From Actibacterium sp. (GTDB lineage Bacteria; Pseudomonadota; Alphaproteobacteria; Rhodobacterales; Rhodobacteraceae): a stretch of DNA of 64,000 nucleotides. Position 1 is the first letter of the stretch, and the number at the start of each line of letters is the position of its first letter. The stretch covers positions 111,652 to 175,651 of the forward strand of contig JADQCB010000007.1 in the NCBI GenBank assembly GCA_016278325.1, written 5' to 3'. The notes beneath the pieces were generated by a model that did not search any database, was not told the DNA's origin, and was given only the letters and a program-made list of their open reading frames with translations. Positions 24,767 to 35,316 of this stretch are shown here, in pieces. The position numbers and the translations under genes were made by a program.

Positions 24767-25738
24767 ATGAAATTCCTAAGCACAACCCCGGCCGTGTTCG
24801 GGCTGGCCTTTTCGGCATTGTTCACCGTTTCGGCGCCGGCTTCGGCCACCGAATGCATCGCCCCGTCGAACCCCGGCGGCGGGTGGGACTTTACCTGCCG
24901 GACGATCGGCCGGATCCTGACGGAGCTTGATCTGGTCGACGGCAACGTCCAGGTCACGAACATGCCCGGTGGCGTTGGCGCCGTCGCCTATGCCATGGTC
25001 GTGAACGAGCGTCCGGCCGACAGCGATCTGATCGTGGCCACCTCGACCGTGGGTATCACGCAGATCGCCCAGGGGCGTTATCCGGCACCGATCGACGCGG
25101 TGCGCTACCTTGCCATGCTCGGGGCCGATGTGGGCGTGATCGCGGTGGACAATGACAGCCCGATCGATTCGCTGGGCGAGCTTACCGAGATCATGGCCAG
25201 CGATCCGACATCGCTGGTGACCGCCGGGTCGTCCGGCGCCGGCGGCTGGGATCACCTGCGCCTGCTGATGGTCGCGCGCGAAGGCGGGCTCGATGACCTG
25301 GGCGCGCTGCGCTGGGTGCAGTTCGACGGTGGCACGGATGCCGTCACGCAGATGATGGGCGGCCAGATCGACGTGGTCTCGACCGATCTGGGCGAGATCG
25401 CGGGTTTCGTGGAATCGGGTGATATCCGGATCCTGGCGGCCCTGTCCGACGATCCGATCCCGGCCTTCCCCGACATTCCCACGGCAATCTCGCAGGGCAT
25501 CAACGTGACCGGCTACAACTGGCGCGGCCTTTACACCGGCCCGGACGTGTCGGACGCGGATTATGCAGCCTGGGTCGAAGACCTCGAAACCGTCTACAAC
25601 TCGGAGAACTGGCAGACCGCGGCGGTGGAATCGGGCCTGACGCCGATCTGGCGTGGCGGGGCCGAGTTCGAGAAATTCGTCGTCGAACAGGCCGAGATCA
25701 TGGAAGAGATCTCGCGCGATATCGGCGTGATTGAATGA
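24767..25738 (+). CDS. tctC: TctC/Bug-family periplasmic substrate-binding protein
   Basis: Captures a carboxylate in the periplasm for the tripartite tricarboxylate transporter. The ATG at 24767 has GGGAGGACGAG upstream and gives a signal peptide (about 1-26, APASA|TE). The 323-residue sequence has the Bug fold motifs: APSNPGGGWDFTCRTIG (about 31-47), VTNMPGGVGAVAYA (about 62-75), VTAGSSGAGGWDHL and QFDGGTDAVTQMMGGQIDVVS. Asp-containing ligand motifs suggest carboxylate binding, but the substrate is not readable. It overlaps tctB by ATGA. Confidence 0.95.
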   Translation: MKFLSTTPAVFGLAFSALFTVSAPASATECIAPSNPGGGWDFTCRTIGRILTELDLVDGNVQVTNMPGGVGAVAYAMVVNERPADSDLIVATSTVGITQIAQGRYPAPIDAVRYLAMLGADVGVIAVDNDSPIDSLGELTEIMASDPTSLVTAGSSGAGGWDHLRLLMVAREGGLDDLGALRWVQFDGGTDAVTQMMGGQIDVVSTDLGEIAGFVESGDIRILAALSDDPIPAFPDIPTAISQGINVTGYNWRGLYTGPDVSDADYAAWVEDLETVYNSENWQTAAVESGLTPIWRGGAEFEKFVVEQAEIMEEISRDIGVIE

Positions 25739-26166
25739 GTGTCAGGCTTGCCGGCGTCGCGATCTTCATGATCGCGGCGCTCTACACCTGGTACGGGCGG
25801 GATTACACCGCAAGCTTCGGCGATGTGCTGGGGCCTGCGGTGTTTCCCGTGATCCTGGGGATCCCCACCATGATTCTGTCGGCATCCCTGGTCGTCTTCC
25901 CCTCGGGGCAGGTGGCCTGGCCGGATCGCGAACATGGATTGCGCCAGCTTGCCGCGCTGGCGGTGCTGCTCGGCTATGCCCTGTTGCTGCGGCCGCTCGG
26001 CTTTCCCCTTGCCACATTCGGGCTGATTGCCGGGATCGGGGTAATCCTCGGGGGGGCACCGCGCAAGGCGATGATTCTGGGGGCCGTATTCTCCCCGGCG
26101 CTGTGGGCCTTGTTCGATCAGGTCCTCGGGCTCCCGCTGGCCTTTCTGGGCAATTGGTTCACCTAA
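25735..26166 (+). CDS. tctB: TctB small membrane subunit of the tripartite transporter
   Basis: Small integral membrane subunit of the TctABC secondary transporter. The 143-residue protein has four hydrophobic helices (about 5-20, 30-52, 68-88, 95-140 in two parts) and the family motif FGDVLGPAVFPVILGIPTM (about 28-46). TctB proteins are poorly conserved, so the call also relies on its place between tctC (4-bp overlap) and tctA (21-bp gap). Confidence 0.92.
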   Translation: MSVRLAGVAIFMIAALYTWYGRDYTASFGDVLGPAVFPVILGIPTMILSASLVVFPSGQVAWPDREHGLRQLAALAVLLGYALLLRPLGFPLATFGLIAGIGVILGGAPRKAMILGAVFSPALWALFDQVLGLPLAFLGNWFT

Positions 26167-26187
26167 CAGGCAGAACGAGGATCCGAC

Positions 26188-27702
26188 ATGGAGACCCTTT
26201 CCCTTCTCGCGCAGGGTTTTTCGGTTGCGCTGACGCCGCTCAATATCGCCCTTCTGCTGATCGGCTGCTTTTCGGGCACGCTGATCGGGGCCATGCCCGG
26301 GCTTGGGCCGGTGAACGGTGTGGCGATCCTGATCCCGCTGACCTTTGCCTTCGGGTTCGACGCAACGTCGTCGCTTATCCTTCTGTCGGCGGTGTATTTC
26401 GGGGCCATGTATGGCGGGCGGATATCGTCGATCCTGCTTAACATTCCCGGCGATGAGCCGGCCGTCATGACCACGCTCGACGGCTATCCGATGGCGCAAC
26501 AGGGCCGTGCCGCGGATGCGCTGGCGATCTCGGGCGTGGCCAGTTTCATAGGATCCACCTTCGCGGTGATCGGTCTGACCCTGTTTGCCCCGATGCTGGC
26601 CCGCATGGCGATCTATTTCGGGCCGGCCGATTACTTCGCGCTCTATGTTCTTGCCTTCATCACCATTGGCGGCATCGCGGGGGTCGATCCGCGCAAGACG
26701 CTGATCTCGGCATTGCTCGGCCTGATGATCGCGACCATGGGGCTCGACCCGATTTCGGGAATACCGCGCTTTACCTTCGAGAATTATCACCTCTATGACG
26801 GGGTGGATCCAATCGTTGCGCTGGTCGGCCTGTTCGCGATCTCGGAAATACTGCTGCTGCTGGAGACGGCCGCCAGGGACCGGGCCAAGCCCATCGGTAT
26901 CGACAGCTGGCTGCCTGACCTGCGCGCAATCTGGGCAACCCGATGGACGGTGCTGCGCGGCTCTTTCGTGGGGTTCGTCGCAGGTGTTCTGCCGGGGGCG
27001 GGGGCATCTCTGGGCTCGGTCATGGCCTATTCGATGGAAAAGCAGGTCAGCGACAAGGACGGCACTTTCGGCAAGGGTGACCCGCGCGGTGTGGCCGCCC
27101 CCGAGGCGGGCAACAACGCCGCTTCCGGCGGGGCGCTGATACCGATGCTGTCGCTTGGCGTGCCGGGCTCGGGGACGACGGCGGTGATGCTGGCGATGCT
27201 GATCACGCTCAACGTCCAGCCCGGACCGCTGTTGTTCGAACGGCAGCCGGAACTGGTCTGGGGGCTGGTGGCCTCGCTTTATCTTGCCAATTTTGCTCTC
27301 CTGATCCTGAACCTGCCGATGATCGGGCTGTTCAGCCGCCTGATGATGGTGCCCACATGGGCCTTGCTGCCGATCGTCGCCGCGGTCAGTTTCGTCGGCG
27401 TCTTCTCGATCTCGAATTCGATCTTCGACTTGCAGCTGATGGTCCTGTTCGGCGTGCTCGGCTATTTGCTGCGCAAGCTGGATGTCAGCCTGGTCCCGCT
27501 GGTTTTGGGGCTGCTGCTGGGCGGCGACATGGAGCGCAACCTGCGCCGGGCGATCTCGATCTCGAACGGCGATTGGGGGGTTCTCGTTGCCAGCCCGATC
27601 TCGGTCACGCTCTATGTCATGACGGCGCTCTTTCTGGCATTGTCGGTCTGGCTGGCATTGCGCGACCACAAGCGGGTCAAGCGGCGCGAACTGCTGGACT
27701 AG
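26188..27702 (+). CDS. tctA: TctA large membrane subunit of the tripartite transporter
   Basis: Main permease of the TctABC cation-coupled carboxylate uptake system. The 504-residue protein has about 12 membrane helices. It keeps the two family motifs in the duplicated halves: GTLIGAMPGLGPVNGVAILIPL (about 30-52) with YGGRISSILLNIPGDEPAV, and GVLPGAGASLGSVMAYSMEK with APEAGNNAASGGALIPMLSLGVPGSGTTAVML (about 305-336). Length is normal. Only 27 bp separate it from the LysR gene, suggesting one transcript. Confidence 0.97.
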   Translation: METLSLLAQGFSVALTPLNIALLLIGCFSGTLIGAMPGLGPVNGVAILIPLTFAFGFDATSSLILLSAVYFGAMYGGRISSILLNIPGDEPAVMTTLDGYPMAQQGRAADALAISGVASFIGSTFAVIGLTLFAPMLARMAIYFGPADYFALYVLAFITIGGIAGVDPRKTLISALLGLMIATMGLDPISGIPRFTFENYHLYDGVDPIVALVGLFAISEILLLLETAARDRAKPIGIDSWLPDLRAIWATRWTVLRGSFVGFVAGVLPGAGASLGSVMAYSMEKQVSDKDGTFGKGDPRGVAAPEAGNNAASGGALIPMLSLGVPGSGTTAVMLAMLITLNVQPGPLLFERQPELVWGLVASLYLANFALLILNLPMIGLFSRLMMVPTWALLPIVAAVSFVGVFSISNSIFDLQLMVLFGVLGYLLRKLDVSLVPLVLGLLLGGDMERNLRRAISISNGDWGVLVASPISVTLYVMTALFLALSVWLALRDHKRVKRRELLD

Positions 27703-27729
27703 TCCCGGACCCGGGCCGGGGGATGCGGC

Positions 27730-28611
27730 ATGGCTTATGACCTTCATTCGCTGGACCTGTTCCGGAGCGTTGCCGAGACCGGCAGCATCGCGGCGACCGC
27801 TGCGCGGCACGGGATCGTGGCGTCCGCGGTCAGCAAGCGGCTGTCCTGGCTGGAGGCCGAGGCGGGCACGGCGCTGTTGCTGCGGCACCGGCGCGGCGTC
27901 GAACTGACCGAGGCGGGGCGCCTTCTGCTGGCCCATGCCGAGGCCCTGGCGCGGCAGGTCGCGGTGATGCAGGCCGACCTGGCGGATCAGGCCAATGGCG
28001 CGCGCGGCACGATCCGTCTCTGCGCCAACACCTCGGCCATCACCCAGTTCCTGCCGGAAGACCTGGCCGAATTCATGCGGCTCAACCCCGGGCTCACCAT
28101 CCGCATGTCGGAAATGGAAAGCGTTCAGGTCATCGAGACCGTGCGCGCGGGGGCCGCCGATCTGGGAATTTTCTCGGGCTATACAGATGCGCCGGACGTG
28201 CGGGTGCTGCCCTACAGGCGCGACACGCTGGTCGTCTGCGCGCCGCAAGCTCATCCGCTGGCCGCGCGGTCCTCGGTGCGGCTGGGCGATCTGGACGGAC
28301 AGAAATTCGTGGCCCTGCAACCGCGAAGCTCGCTTCAGGAATTCATCAACAAGCGTGCGCGGGACCTGGGGTTTGCGCTGCGCACGGTGGTTGAGGTGAA
28401 AAGTTTCGATGCCGTGCGGCGCATGGTGCAGGCCCGGCTCGGGGTCGCGATCCTGCCATTGGGCGCGGTCGAAGCCTATCTCGACGATGAATCAATCGCC
28501 ATGGTGCCGATCGAGGAGCCCTGGGCCACAAGGGATCTTCTGATCGCCCTGCGCGACGGCGCGGCCCTGTCGCCGCAGGCCGAGGCATTGCTGCGCATCC
28601 TGCAAGGTTAG
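27730..28611 (+). CDS. LysR-family transcriptional regulator
   Basis: A 293-residue DNA-binding regulator with an N-terminal winged HTH (LDLFRSVAETGSIAATAARHGIVASAVSKRLSWLE, core about 7-41) and a LysR substrate domain (about 90-285). It lies immediately downstream of tctCBA on the same strand, unlike the usual divergent placement. It is a likely regulator of the transporter and the linked CoA-transferase/lyase pair, acting from the 24386-24766 region. The ligand may be the transported acid or its CoA product. GGGGGAT precedes the ATG. Confidence 0.93.
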   Translation: MAYDLHSLDLFRSVAETGSIAATAARHGIVASAVSKRLSWLEAEAGTALLLRHRRGVELTEAGRLLLAHAEALARQVAVMQADLADQANGARGTIRLCANTSAITQFLPEDLAEFMRLNPGLTIRMSEMESVQVIETVRAGAADLGIFSGYTDAPDVRVLPYRRDTLVVCAPQAHPLAARSSVRLGDLDGQKFVALQPRSSLQEFINKRARDLGFALRTVVEVKSFDAVRRMVQARLGVAILPLGAVEAYLDDESIAMVPIEEPWATRDLLIALRDGAALSPQAEALLRILQG

Positions 28612-28658
28612 GGGGCTCGCTGGCGCCGCATCTGCGCGGTGATCCGCGGCGGTGGCAG

Positions 28659-29651
28659 CTAGGGATCCGGATCGTTCATCGCCTCGGCGGCAATGCGAAA
28701 CGCGTTGCGGCGCGCGGCGTGGTCGTGGATTTGCGCGCTGAGCATCACTTCGTCAGGCCGAAAGGCCGCGATCAGCTCGGCCAGTTGCCGGCGAACGCTG
28801 TCGGGCGACCCGACCGCCGAACAGGCCAGGGCCTGTCGGACCGAGGCCAGCACCGGGGGCGACAATTCGGCGGCGATGTCGTCAACGGGGCGCGGCAGGG
28901 GGCCGGGGCGCCCCTGCCGAAGATTGGCGAAAGCCTGCATCATCGAAGTTTGCAGCCGCGCGCCCTCGGCATCGGTCGCGGCGGCGAAAACGTTGATCGC
29001 CATCATCGCATGTGGCTGGTCGAGATGTTCGGACGGCCGGAAGGACCGGCGATAGACATCGAGCGCCTGTTCCAGCGCGGCTGGCGCGAAATGCGACGCG
29101 AAGGCATAGGGCAGGCCCAGGGCGGCGGCCAGTTGTGCCCCGTAAAGGCTGGAGCCAAGGATCCACACCGGCACATGCGTTCCCGCGCCGGGCACGGCGC
29201 GCACGCGGGCGACCGGGTCCGGGGCGCCAAGATAGGCGATCAGTTCCTGAACATCCTGCGGAAAGCTGTCCTCGGGGCGCATCCCGCGCCGCAGCGCCTG
29301 CGCGGTGGCGCCATCCGTGCCCGGGGCCCGGCCCAGGCCCAGGTCGATGCGATCGGGATAGAGCGTGGCGAGGGTGCCGAATTCTTCGGCGACCATCAGC
29401 GGTGCGTGGTTGGGCAGCATGATACCGCCCGCGCCGACGCGGATCGTTCGGGTGGCCCCTGCGACGTGACCGATCAGCACCGCCGTGGCGGCACTGGCGA
29501 TGCCGGTCATGTTGTGATGTTCGGCCAGCCAGTAGCGGGTATAGCCCAGAGTCTCGGCATATTGCGCCAGGTCGCGCGTGTTGGCCAGGGCGTCGGCGGG
29601 CGTATGGCCCTCGGGAACCGGGGCGAGATCGAGCAGGGAATAGGGGATCAT
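28659..29651 (-). CDS. LLM-class flavin-dependent oxidoreductase
   Basis: A bacterial-luciferase-like FMN-dependent monooxygenase/oxidoreductase of unknown substrate. The ATG at 29651 starts the recognisable protein ([22 protein letters not shown]); the upstream in-frame extension overlaps the divergent gene. The 330 residues show the TIM-barrel motifs [23 protein letters not shown] (core about 41-63), [22 protein letters not shown] and [13 protein letters not shown] (about 100-112), and [28 protein letters not shown]. The MsnO8/YhbW-type subgroup is likely. It is divergent from the EamA gene. Confidence 0.93.
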   Translation of the reverse strand: MIPYSLLDLAPVPEGHTPADALANTRDLAQYAETLGYTRYWLAEHHNMTGIASAATAVLIGHVAGATRTIRVGAGGIMLPNHAPLMVAEEFGTLATLYPDRIDLGLGRAPGTDGATAQALRRGMRPEDSFPQDVQELIAYLGAPDPVARVRAVPGAGTHVPVWILGSSLYGAQLAAALGLPYAFASHFAPAALEQALDVYRRSFRPSEHLDQPHAMMAINVFAAATDAEGARLQTSMMQAFANLRQGRPGPLPRPVDDIAAELSPPVLASVRQALACSAVGSPDSVRRQLAELIAAFRPDEVMLSAQIHDHAARRNAFRIAAEAMNDPDP

Positions 29652-29763
29652 GGATTCGTCTTTTGTTGTGGTTTGGCAAATGTGGGCCTTCGCCCGCCGC
29701 GGCGAAAGGGGCGATGACGGAACGTAAGGCACGTTGACATTTCCGCGCCGAAAGGGGAACCGG

Positions 29764-30666
29764 ATGAGAGGGGCGCCCAGGCCCCCGCATGACCGGAGCG
29801 CCGAATTGGACAATCTGCGCGGCAGCCTTCTGATGGTTCTGGCGATGGCCGGATTCGCGCTGGAGGACATGTTCATCAAGGCGGCCACGGCGACGGTCCC
29901 GGTGGGCGAGGCGCTGGTGATCTTCGGCGCCGGTGGCACCGTCATATTCGCGGCGCTGACATGGTCGCGCGGGCAGCGCATCGTGCAGCCGGAAATCCTG
30001 TCGCGCCCGATCCTGTTCCGCGCCGGAAGCGAGGTCGTCGGGCGGCTGGGTTATACCTTGGGAATCGCGCTTACGCCATTGTCCAGCGCTTCGGCCATTC
30101 TTCAGGCCACGCCTCTGGTCGTCGCCGCCGGGGCGGTGATATTCTTCGGCGAAAAGGTCGGCTGGCGCCGCTGGGTGGCCATTGGCGCCGGTTTCGCGGG
30201 CGTGCTGCTGATCCTTCGTCCCGGGCTTGCCGGGTTCGATGTGTTGTCGCTCTTCGCGGTGGTCGGGATGCTGGGTTTTGCCGGGCGCGATCTGGCGACC
30301 CGCGCGGCCCCGCCGGTGCTGTCGAACGTGCAGCTTGGCGTTTACGGTTTCCTGATGCTGATCGTCGCCGGGGTGCTGATCCTGGCGGTCACCGGCGGCG
30401 GGGTCTGGCCCGCGCCGACGGCCCTGGCGCAGCTGGCAGCGGCGATCCTGTTCGGGGTGACGGGCTATTACGCCCTGACGGCGGCGATGCGGCTGGGTGA
30501 AATCGCGGTGGTGGCGCCGTTTCGCTATACAAGGCTGGTCTTTGCCATGATCCTTGGCGCCACGGTTTTTGCCGAGCGGCCCGACATGCTGACCCTGCTG
30601 GGCAGCGCCGTCATCGTGCTGAGCGGTCTTTACACCTTCTTCCGGCGCCGCAAGATCGGCGGTTAG
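29764..30666 (+). CDS. EamA/DMT-family metabolite transporter
   Basis: A 300-residue inner-membrane transporter with ten predicted helices in two EamA repeats (about 20-140 and 155-290). The second half contains [23 protein letters not shown], the typical repeat ending. The ATG at 29764 with AAAGGGGAAC is preferred to a TTG ten codons earlier. Family members export amino acids or other small metabolites; no substrate can be assigned. The gene overlaps the convergent holA by four bases. Confidence 0.9.
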   Translation: MRGAPRPPHDRSAELDNLRGSLLMVLAMAGFALEDMFIKAATATVPVGEALVIFGAGGTVIFAALTWSRGQRIVQPEILSRPILFRAGSEVVGRLGYTLGIALTPLSSASAILQATPLVVAAGAVIFFGEKVGWRRWVAIGAGFAGVLLILRPGLAGFDVLSLFAVVGMLGFAGRDLATRAAPPVLSNVQLGVYGFLMLIVAGVLILAVTGGGVWPAPTALAQLAAAILFGVTGYYALTAAMRLGEIAVVAPFRYTRLVFAMILGATVFAERPDMLTLLGSAVIVLSGLYTFFRRRKIGG

Positions 30667-31682
30667 CGTGCGCCCAGCATCGCCAGGCGGATCAGCGCAC
30701 GTTCCATCAGCGCCATCGCCGGCGCGCGCGAGGTCGAGCGCAGTTGCAGATCGGTGTCGATCAGGATCGAGAGCGCCTGTTCCAGCCGGTTCACCCCCCA
30801 TTTCCGGGCCTGACGCGCCATCATCTCGCGTCGCGGGCCGAAAACCGGCGGGCGAACCCGGGCGATCCCCGATCCGGGGCCGCCGGGGTCGGATGCGGCG
30901 GCGTGCAGGATACGGAAATGCCGGGTCGCGCCGATGCACAGGCTGACCGGCTGAACCCCCTGGCTTTCCAGTTTCTGGATGATCGGGCCGATTTCATCGG
31001 TGCGCGAATCGGCCACCGCGGCCAGAACGTCGTCCAGATCCGCCTCGGTCGAGCTGGGCGCGCAGGCGGCGATATCGGCGCCCGTCACCGGGCTGCCATC
31101 CGCGAATTTGTAGAGCGCGAGTTTTTCCAGTGTCTGGCGAAAGTCCCCGGGATCGAGCGCGCGGGAAAGCGCGGTCAGGTCGGCCATCGCGTCGCGTTCG
31201 ACCGTCAGGCCGGCGCGGGAAAGCTCGGCCTCGATTTCTTCGCGCCCGGGCGGGTCGTCGTAGATCCCGGCGGCATAGGCATCGGGATGACCTTCGAAAA
31301 GCTTGCGAAGGGCCGAGCGGGCGGTCAATTGCCGCGCGGTGACGATCACCTGCGCGTCACCCTCGCGCCAGTCTGCCAGCGCTGTCCTTATCGTGTCGGC
31401 CAGCTGGTCGGTCGCATCCTCGACGAAGGCCACGCGCGGACCGGGGAAAAAGCCCTGTGCCTTGATCGCGTCGGACAATGCCGCCGGATCGTTGCGCAGG
31501 TCGGATGCGTTGATCCGGGTCAGGCGCATTTCCTCTTCGCCCTGCGGGCCGATCAGGGCGGCGATGACCTGCTGGCGCTTCAACGCCACCCGCATCGCGT
31601 CCGCGCCGAAGATCAGCAGTCCGGCGCGTTTCGGGTCGGGCCGCGCGAAAAAGCGTTTCGCATCCTGCCCAGAGAGCTTCAT
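30663..31682 (-). CDS. holA: DNA polymerase III subunit delta
   Basis: HolA is the delta subunit of the clamp loader that opens the beta clamp. The 339-residue protein matches alphaproteobacterial HolA: an N-terminal [32 protein letters not shown] (core about 3-32), FEGHPDAYAAGIYDDPPGREEIEAEL, DPGDFRQTLEKLALYKF (about 175-190) and a C-terminal KWGVNRLEQALSILIDTDLQLRS collar region. It follows lptE with an ATGA overlap; the leuS-lptE-holA order is common in this group. Confidence 0.95.
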   Translation of the reverse strand: MKLSGQDAKRFFARPDPKRAGLLIFGADAMRVALKRQQVIAALIGPQGEEEMRLTRINASDLRNDPAALSDAIKAQGFFPGPRVAFVEDATDQLADTIRTALADWREGDAQVIVTARQLTARSALRKLFEGHPDAYAAGIYDDPPGREEIEAELSRAGLTVERDAMADLTALSRALDPGDFRQTLEKLALYKFADGSPVTGADIAACAPSSTEADLDDVLAAVADSRTDEIGPIIQKLESQGVQPVSLCIGATRHFRILHAAASDPGGPGSGIARVRPPVFGPRREMMARQARKWGVNRLEQALSILIDTDLQLRSTSRAPAMALMERALIRLAMLGAR

Positions 31683-32173
31683 GTGCTGCGGCCTGCCCCG
31701 ACCGCCAGAAGCCGCGTGACCAGGCGATCCGCAAGGATCACGACCAGCCGTTCATGTGCGTCCTGTTGCGCGCTCAGCGTGGCCACCGGGCTGGCGCTGG
31801 CCGAATAGCCGGTAAAAGCGTCGAGCGTGCCCGAGGCCATGATCCTTTCGTCGCGCACCCGGACCAGCCGGAAATCCAGCCGGCCGATGACGTTGTAGCG
31901 GGTGATTTCCTGTTGTCCGGTGATCGACAGGCCCTGTTCGCGGGTCTGCAGCGTGAAGGCCAGGTCGTAAAGCGGCACCTCGGGCCGGCCCAGCCGCCGT
32001 TCCAGTTGCCCGACCAGGTGAAACTCTTCGCGCGTTTCGGGGGCCTGGATGCGGATGGCGCCGCGCAATCCCTCGGCCGCACCGCCCGGGCCATAGGCCG
32101 GCCGGAACCCGCAGCCCGCCAGCGGCAGCAGGGCCAGCGTCAGGAAAAACGCGCGGCGGTCAGATGACGACAT
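31679..32173 (-). CDS. lptE: LPS assembly lipoprotein LptE
   Basis: LptE plugs the LptD barrel that inserts lipopolysaccharide in the outer membrane. The 164-residue precursor has a lipoprotein signal with lipobox LAGC (Cys21) followed by [10 protein letters not shown], the usual LptE start. The C-terminal part has [40 protein letters not shown] (core about 120-158), also typical. It overlaps leuS by 14 bases and holA by four. LptD is not in the window. Confidence 0.93.
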   Translation of the reverse strand: MSSSDRRAFFLTLALLPLAGCGFRPAYGPGGAAEGLRGAIRIQAPETREEFHLVGQLERRLGRPEVPLYDLAFTLQTREQGLSITGQQEITRYNVIGRLDFRLVRVRDERIMASGTLDAFTGYSASASPVATLSAQQDAHERLVVILADRLVTRLLAVGAGRST

Positions 32174-34715
32174 TGATGATTCGGCCCGGCACGACGATCA
32201 GCTTTTTCGGGGCGCCTCCGTTCAGCGCCTTGACGACAGCATCATGGGCCAGCGCCCGTTTTTCAATGTCTTCCTTCGGCAGGTCCCGGGCCACCGCGAT
32301 CTCGGCCTTGCGCTTGCCGTTGATCTGGATCGGCATCGTGACAGTATCCTCGACCAGCATCGCGGGGTCGGCCTGGGGCCAGGGCGCCTCGGCCACCAGC
32401 CCTTCACCGTCCAGCAACGCCCAGATTTCCTCGGCCAGATGCGGGGTCATCGGTGACATAAGCTGCGCCATCACGCGCATGGCCTGCCGCCTGGCGTCGG
32501 CACCGGCCTTCGATTTGTGCAACGTGTTGGTAAAGGCATAAAGCCGGGCCACAGAGGTGTTGAAGCCGAAGCTTTCGATGCCCATCGTGACGTCGTGGAT
32601 CGTCTTGTGCACCTCGCGCAGCAGCTCGGTGTCGCCCGTGCCCTCGCCCGTTGCCGTCGCGATCTCGTTCGCCATCCGCCAGACCCGCGACAGGTGCCGG
32701 AACGCAGCCTCGGCGCCGGCGGCGGTCCATTCCACGTCGCGTTCGGGCGGGCTGTCGGACAGCACGAACCAGCGCGCCGTGTCGGCCCCGTAGGAAGAGA
32801 CGATATTGACCGGGTCCACCACGTTCTTCTTGGATTTCGACATCTTGGCCGAGGGGATCACCTCGACCGGTTCGCCTGTCGCCCCCAGTTGTGCGCCGTT
32901 CTCGGTCCATTCCACATGCTCGGGCAGGTGATAGACCGGGCGATCGCGGTCGTCGCGGGTCACATAGATCTCGTGCGTGACCATACCCTGGGTGAACAGC
33001 GCATCGAAAGGCTCGATCGCCTTTTGCGGCAGGTGGCCGGTCAGGTGCATGGCCCGGGCGAAGAACCGGGAATAGAGCAGATGCAGGATCGCGTGCTCGA
33101 TCCCGCCGATATACTGGTCCACGTTCATCCAGTAATCGGCCTCGACCGGATCGGTCGGGGTGGTCGCATGGGGCGCGGTGAAGCGAGCGTAATACCACGA
33201 TGAATCGACGAAGGTGTCCATCGTGTCGGTTTCGCGCCTTGCCGGCCTGCCGCAATGCGGGCAGGGCACGTCGCGCCAGGTCGGGTGCCGGTCCAGCGGG
33301 TTGCCGGGCTTGTCGAAACTGACATCGCGCGGCAGCTCGACCGGCAGGTTTTCCTTCTTCTCGGGCACCACGCCGCAAGCGTCGCAATGCACCACCGGGA
33401 TCGGGCAGCCCCAATAGCGTTGCCGCGACAGGCCCCAGTCGCGCAGCCGGAACCGGGTGACGCCCTGGCCGATGCCGTTGCCCTCGCAGAACCGGATCGC
33501 GGCCTCGATGGCGGCCTCGCCGGTCTGCACCTCATCGCCCGCGAAGCCGCGGGTATAGCGGACGGGTTCGGATTTCGGCGGCACATAGGCCGCGGCCCGG
33601 ATGTCGTGATCGCCCGCGGCGGGCAGGAAGGTGTCGATGATCGGAAGGCCGTATTTCACCGCGAAATCGTGGTCGCGCTGATCATGCGCCGGCACCCCGT
33701 AGATCGCGCCGGTGCCATAGTCCATCAGGATGAAATTGGCGATCCAGACCGGCAGCTCCCAGCCGGTGTCGAACGGGTGACGCACGCGCAATCCGGTGTC
33801 GAAGCCCTTTTTCTCGGCCTTTTCCAGCGCCTCTTCGCTGGTGCCGGTCTTGCGGCATTCGGCGTTGAAGGCGGCGATATCCGGGTTGTCCCGCTCCAGC
33901 GCTTTGGCAAGCGGATGATCGGGCGAGACCCCGATGAAGGACGCCCCCATCAGCGTGTCGGGCCGCGTCGTGTAAACCTCGATCCGGTCGAACCCCTCGG
34001 GCGCGCTTACCGTGGAAAAGGAAAATTGCAGCCCGCGAGAGCGGCCGATCCAGTTGCGCTGCATCGACTTGACCTTTTCGGGCCAGTTGTCCAGCCCGTC
34101 CAGCGCCTCCAGCAGATCCTCTGAAAAATCCGAGATGCGAAAGAACCACTGCGTCAGTTCGCGCCGCTCGACCACCGCGCCCGAGCGCCAGCCGCGGCCG
34201 TCCTCGACCTGTTCGTTGGCCAGCACCGTCATGTCCACCGGATCCCAGTTGACCACCGCGTTCTTGCGATAGACCAGCCCCTTTTCCATGAAATCTATGA
34301 ACATCGCCTGCTGCTGGCCGTAATAGCCCGGGTCGCAGGTGGCGAATTCGCGGCTCCAGTCCAGCGACAGTCCGAGCGAGGCGAATTGCCGTTTCATGTT
34401 CTCGATATTGGCATAGGTCCAGTCGCCCGGATGCACCTTGCGTTCCATCGCCGCGTTCTCGGCCGGCAGGCCGAACGCATCCCAGCCCATCGGGTGCAGC
34501 ACGCTGAACCCCTGCGCCGCCTTGTAGCGTGCGACCACGTCGCCCATCGTGTAGTTGCGCACATGGCCCATATGCAGGTTCCCCGATGGATAGGGGAACA
34601 TCTCCAGCACATAGTATTTCGGCCTGTCGGGATCGTGCCGGGCGGTGAACGTGCCGGCCTTTTCCCATGCGGCCTGCCATTTCGGCTCGATCTCGTTCGG
34701 CTGAAAACGCGACAT
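32160..34715 (-). CDS. leuS: Leucyl-tRNA synthetase
   Basis: LeuRS charges tRNA-Leu in the cytosol and edits mischarged products. The 851-residue protein has the class I HIGH motif ([11 protein letters not shown], about 41-51), the CP1 editing domain (about 220-410, with TRPDTLMGA), a zinc-like CPHCGRPA segment and the KMSKSKKNV motif at about residue 622. It lies between the DUF3576 lipoprotein gene and lptE. Length is normal for a bacterial LeuRS. Confidence 0.98.
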   Translation of the reverse strand: MSRFQPNEIEPKWQAAWEKAGTFTARHDPDRPKYYVLEMFPYPSGNLHMGHVRNYTMGDVVARYKAAQGFSVLHPMGWDAFGLPAENAAMERKVHPGDWTYANIENMKRQFASLGLSLDWSREFATCDPGYYGQQQAMFIDFMEKGLVYRKNAVVNWDPVDMTVLANEQVEDGRGWRSGAVVERRELTQWFFRISDFSEDLLEALDGLDNWPEKVKSMQRNWIGRSRGLQFSFSTVSAPEGFDRIEVYTTRPDTLMGASFIGVSPDHPLAKALERDNPDIAAFNAECRKTGTSEEALEKAEKKGFDTGLRVRHPFDTGWELPVWIANFILMDYGTGAIYGVPAHDQRDHDFAVKYGLPIIDTFLPAAGDHDIRAAAYVPPKSEPVRYTRGFAGDEVQTGEAAIEAAIRFCEGNGIGQGVTRFRLRDWGLSRQRYWGCPIPVVHCDACGVVPEKKENLPVELPRDVSFDKPGNPLDRHPTWRDVPCPHCGRPARRETDTMDTFVDSSWYYARFTAPHATTPTDPVEADYWMNVDQYIGGIEHAILHLLYSRFFARAMHLTGHLPQKAIEPFDALFTQGMVTHEIYVTRDDRDRPVYHLPEHVEWTENGAQLGATGEPVEVIPSAKMSKSKKNVVDPVNIVSSYGADTARWFVLSDSPPERDVEWTAAGAEAAFRHLSRVWRMANEIATATGEGTGDTELLREVHKTIHDVTMGIESFGFNTSVARLYAFTNTLHKSKAGADARRQAMRVMAQLMSPMTPHLAEEIWALLDGEGLVAEAPWPQADPAMLVEDTVTMPIQINGKRKAEIAVARDLPKEDIEKRALAHDAVVKALNGGAPKKLIVVPGRIINVVI

Positions 34716-34737
34716 CTGCGGGGTCCTTGTCAGTGAA

Positions 34738-34761
34738 ACGCCGGGCGCTTGGGCCCGGCGT
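34738..34761 (-). terminator. Stem-loop between the DUF3576 gene and leuS
   Basis: A perfect 9-bp stem (ACGCCGGGC with GCCCGGCGT) and a 6-base loop, followed on the minus strand by TTTCAC. It could end or attenuate transcripts of the DUF3576 lipoprotein gene before leuS. The T-run is short. A second GC hairpin (GCCCCGC/GCGGGGC) lies just beside it. Confidence 0.45.
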
Positions 34762-34803
34762 CGTCTTAAAGGCCCCGCGGCGGGGCGTAAAGTGCGCCCC
34801 GGC

Positions 34804-35316
34804 TCAGAGGTTGCCGTCGCGGATGCGCAATTGCCGCGCGCGGGTCAGGATCGCGTCCTCGACCGCGCGCACCGTGGCGGTCGAAACCGGGCCACTGCGC
34901 GAGGCCAGCGCCACCTTCAGCGACCGCGCGTCCAGCGCCGGATCCTGCACATAGACCGTGGCGCGATAGGCCCGCCCGCCGCCGGGCGGTGTGCCATAGC
35001 CGGTGACGAACACGCCCGAGAACGGATCGACCGATTCCACCGGCAGGAAATTCAGCACCTCCAGCGACGCCTGCCACAGATACTTGTTCACCTCGATTGT
35101 GGTGTTGGGATTGTCGGTATCGGCGAACAGGTCCCAGATGGTCGAGCGGTCTTCCTGCGCCAGGGGCGTGTTCTGGCGCTGGCGTTCGATGTTCTCGGTG
35201 GGCGCGGCGCCGGTCTTGCGGAAAAGGCCGCTGTCACCGCTGCCGCCGCCGCAGGCGCCAAGCGTCAGGACCACGGCACATGCAAGGCCAGCGCGAAACA
35301 AGTTCTGGACGGTCAT
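34804..35316 (-). CDS. DUF3576 lipoprotein
   Basis: A 170-residue outer-envelope lipoprotein of unknown function, conserved in alphaproteobacteria next to leuS. The ATG at 35316 has GAGGGCAGGA upstream and gives a lipobox LGAC (Cys22). The mature part begins with a Gly-rich linker, then the DUF3576 core: [23 protein letters not shown] (core about 58-80), [21 protein letters not shown] and a C-terminal [19 protein letters not shown]. It is divergent from the porin. Links to envelope biogenesis are inferred from the neighbour lptE. Confidence 0.9.
   Translation of the reverse strand: MTVQNLFRAGLACAVVLTLGACGGGSGDSGLFRKTGAAPTENIERQRQNTPLAQEDRSTIWDLFADTDNPNTTIEVNKYLWQASLEVLNFLPVESVDPFSGVFVTGYGTPPGGGRAYRATVYVQDPALDARSLKVALASRSGPVSTATVRAVEDAILTRARQLRIRDGNL

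Noticed and set aside
25594..28320. Very long minus-strand open frame (about 900 codons) opposite tctB-tctA-LysR
   Set aside because: The product is Gln/Arg/His-rich with no domain and lies exactly opposite well-supported genes; GC-rich DNA creates such shadows.
28634..28648. CGCGG-TGAT-CCGCG hairpin after the LysR gene as a terminator
   Set aside because: Short stem and no T-run; it could contribute to termination between the convergent genes but is not strong enough to list.
29735..29740. A TTGACA-like -35 element before the EamA gene
   Set aside because: It lies only about 25 bases before the ATG, too close for a -10 element and leader.
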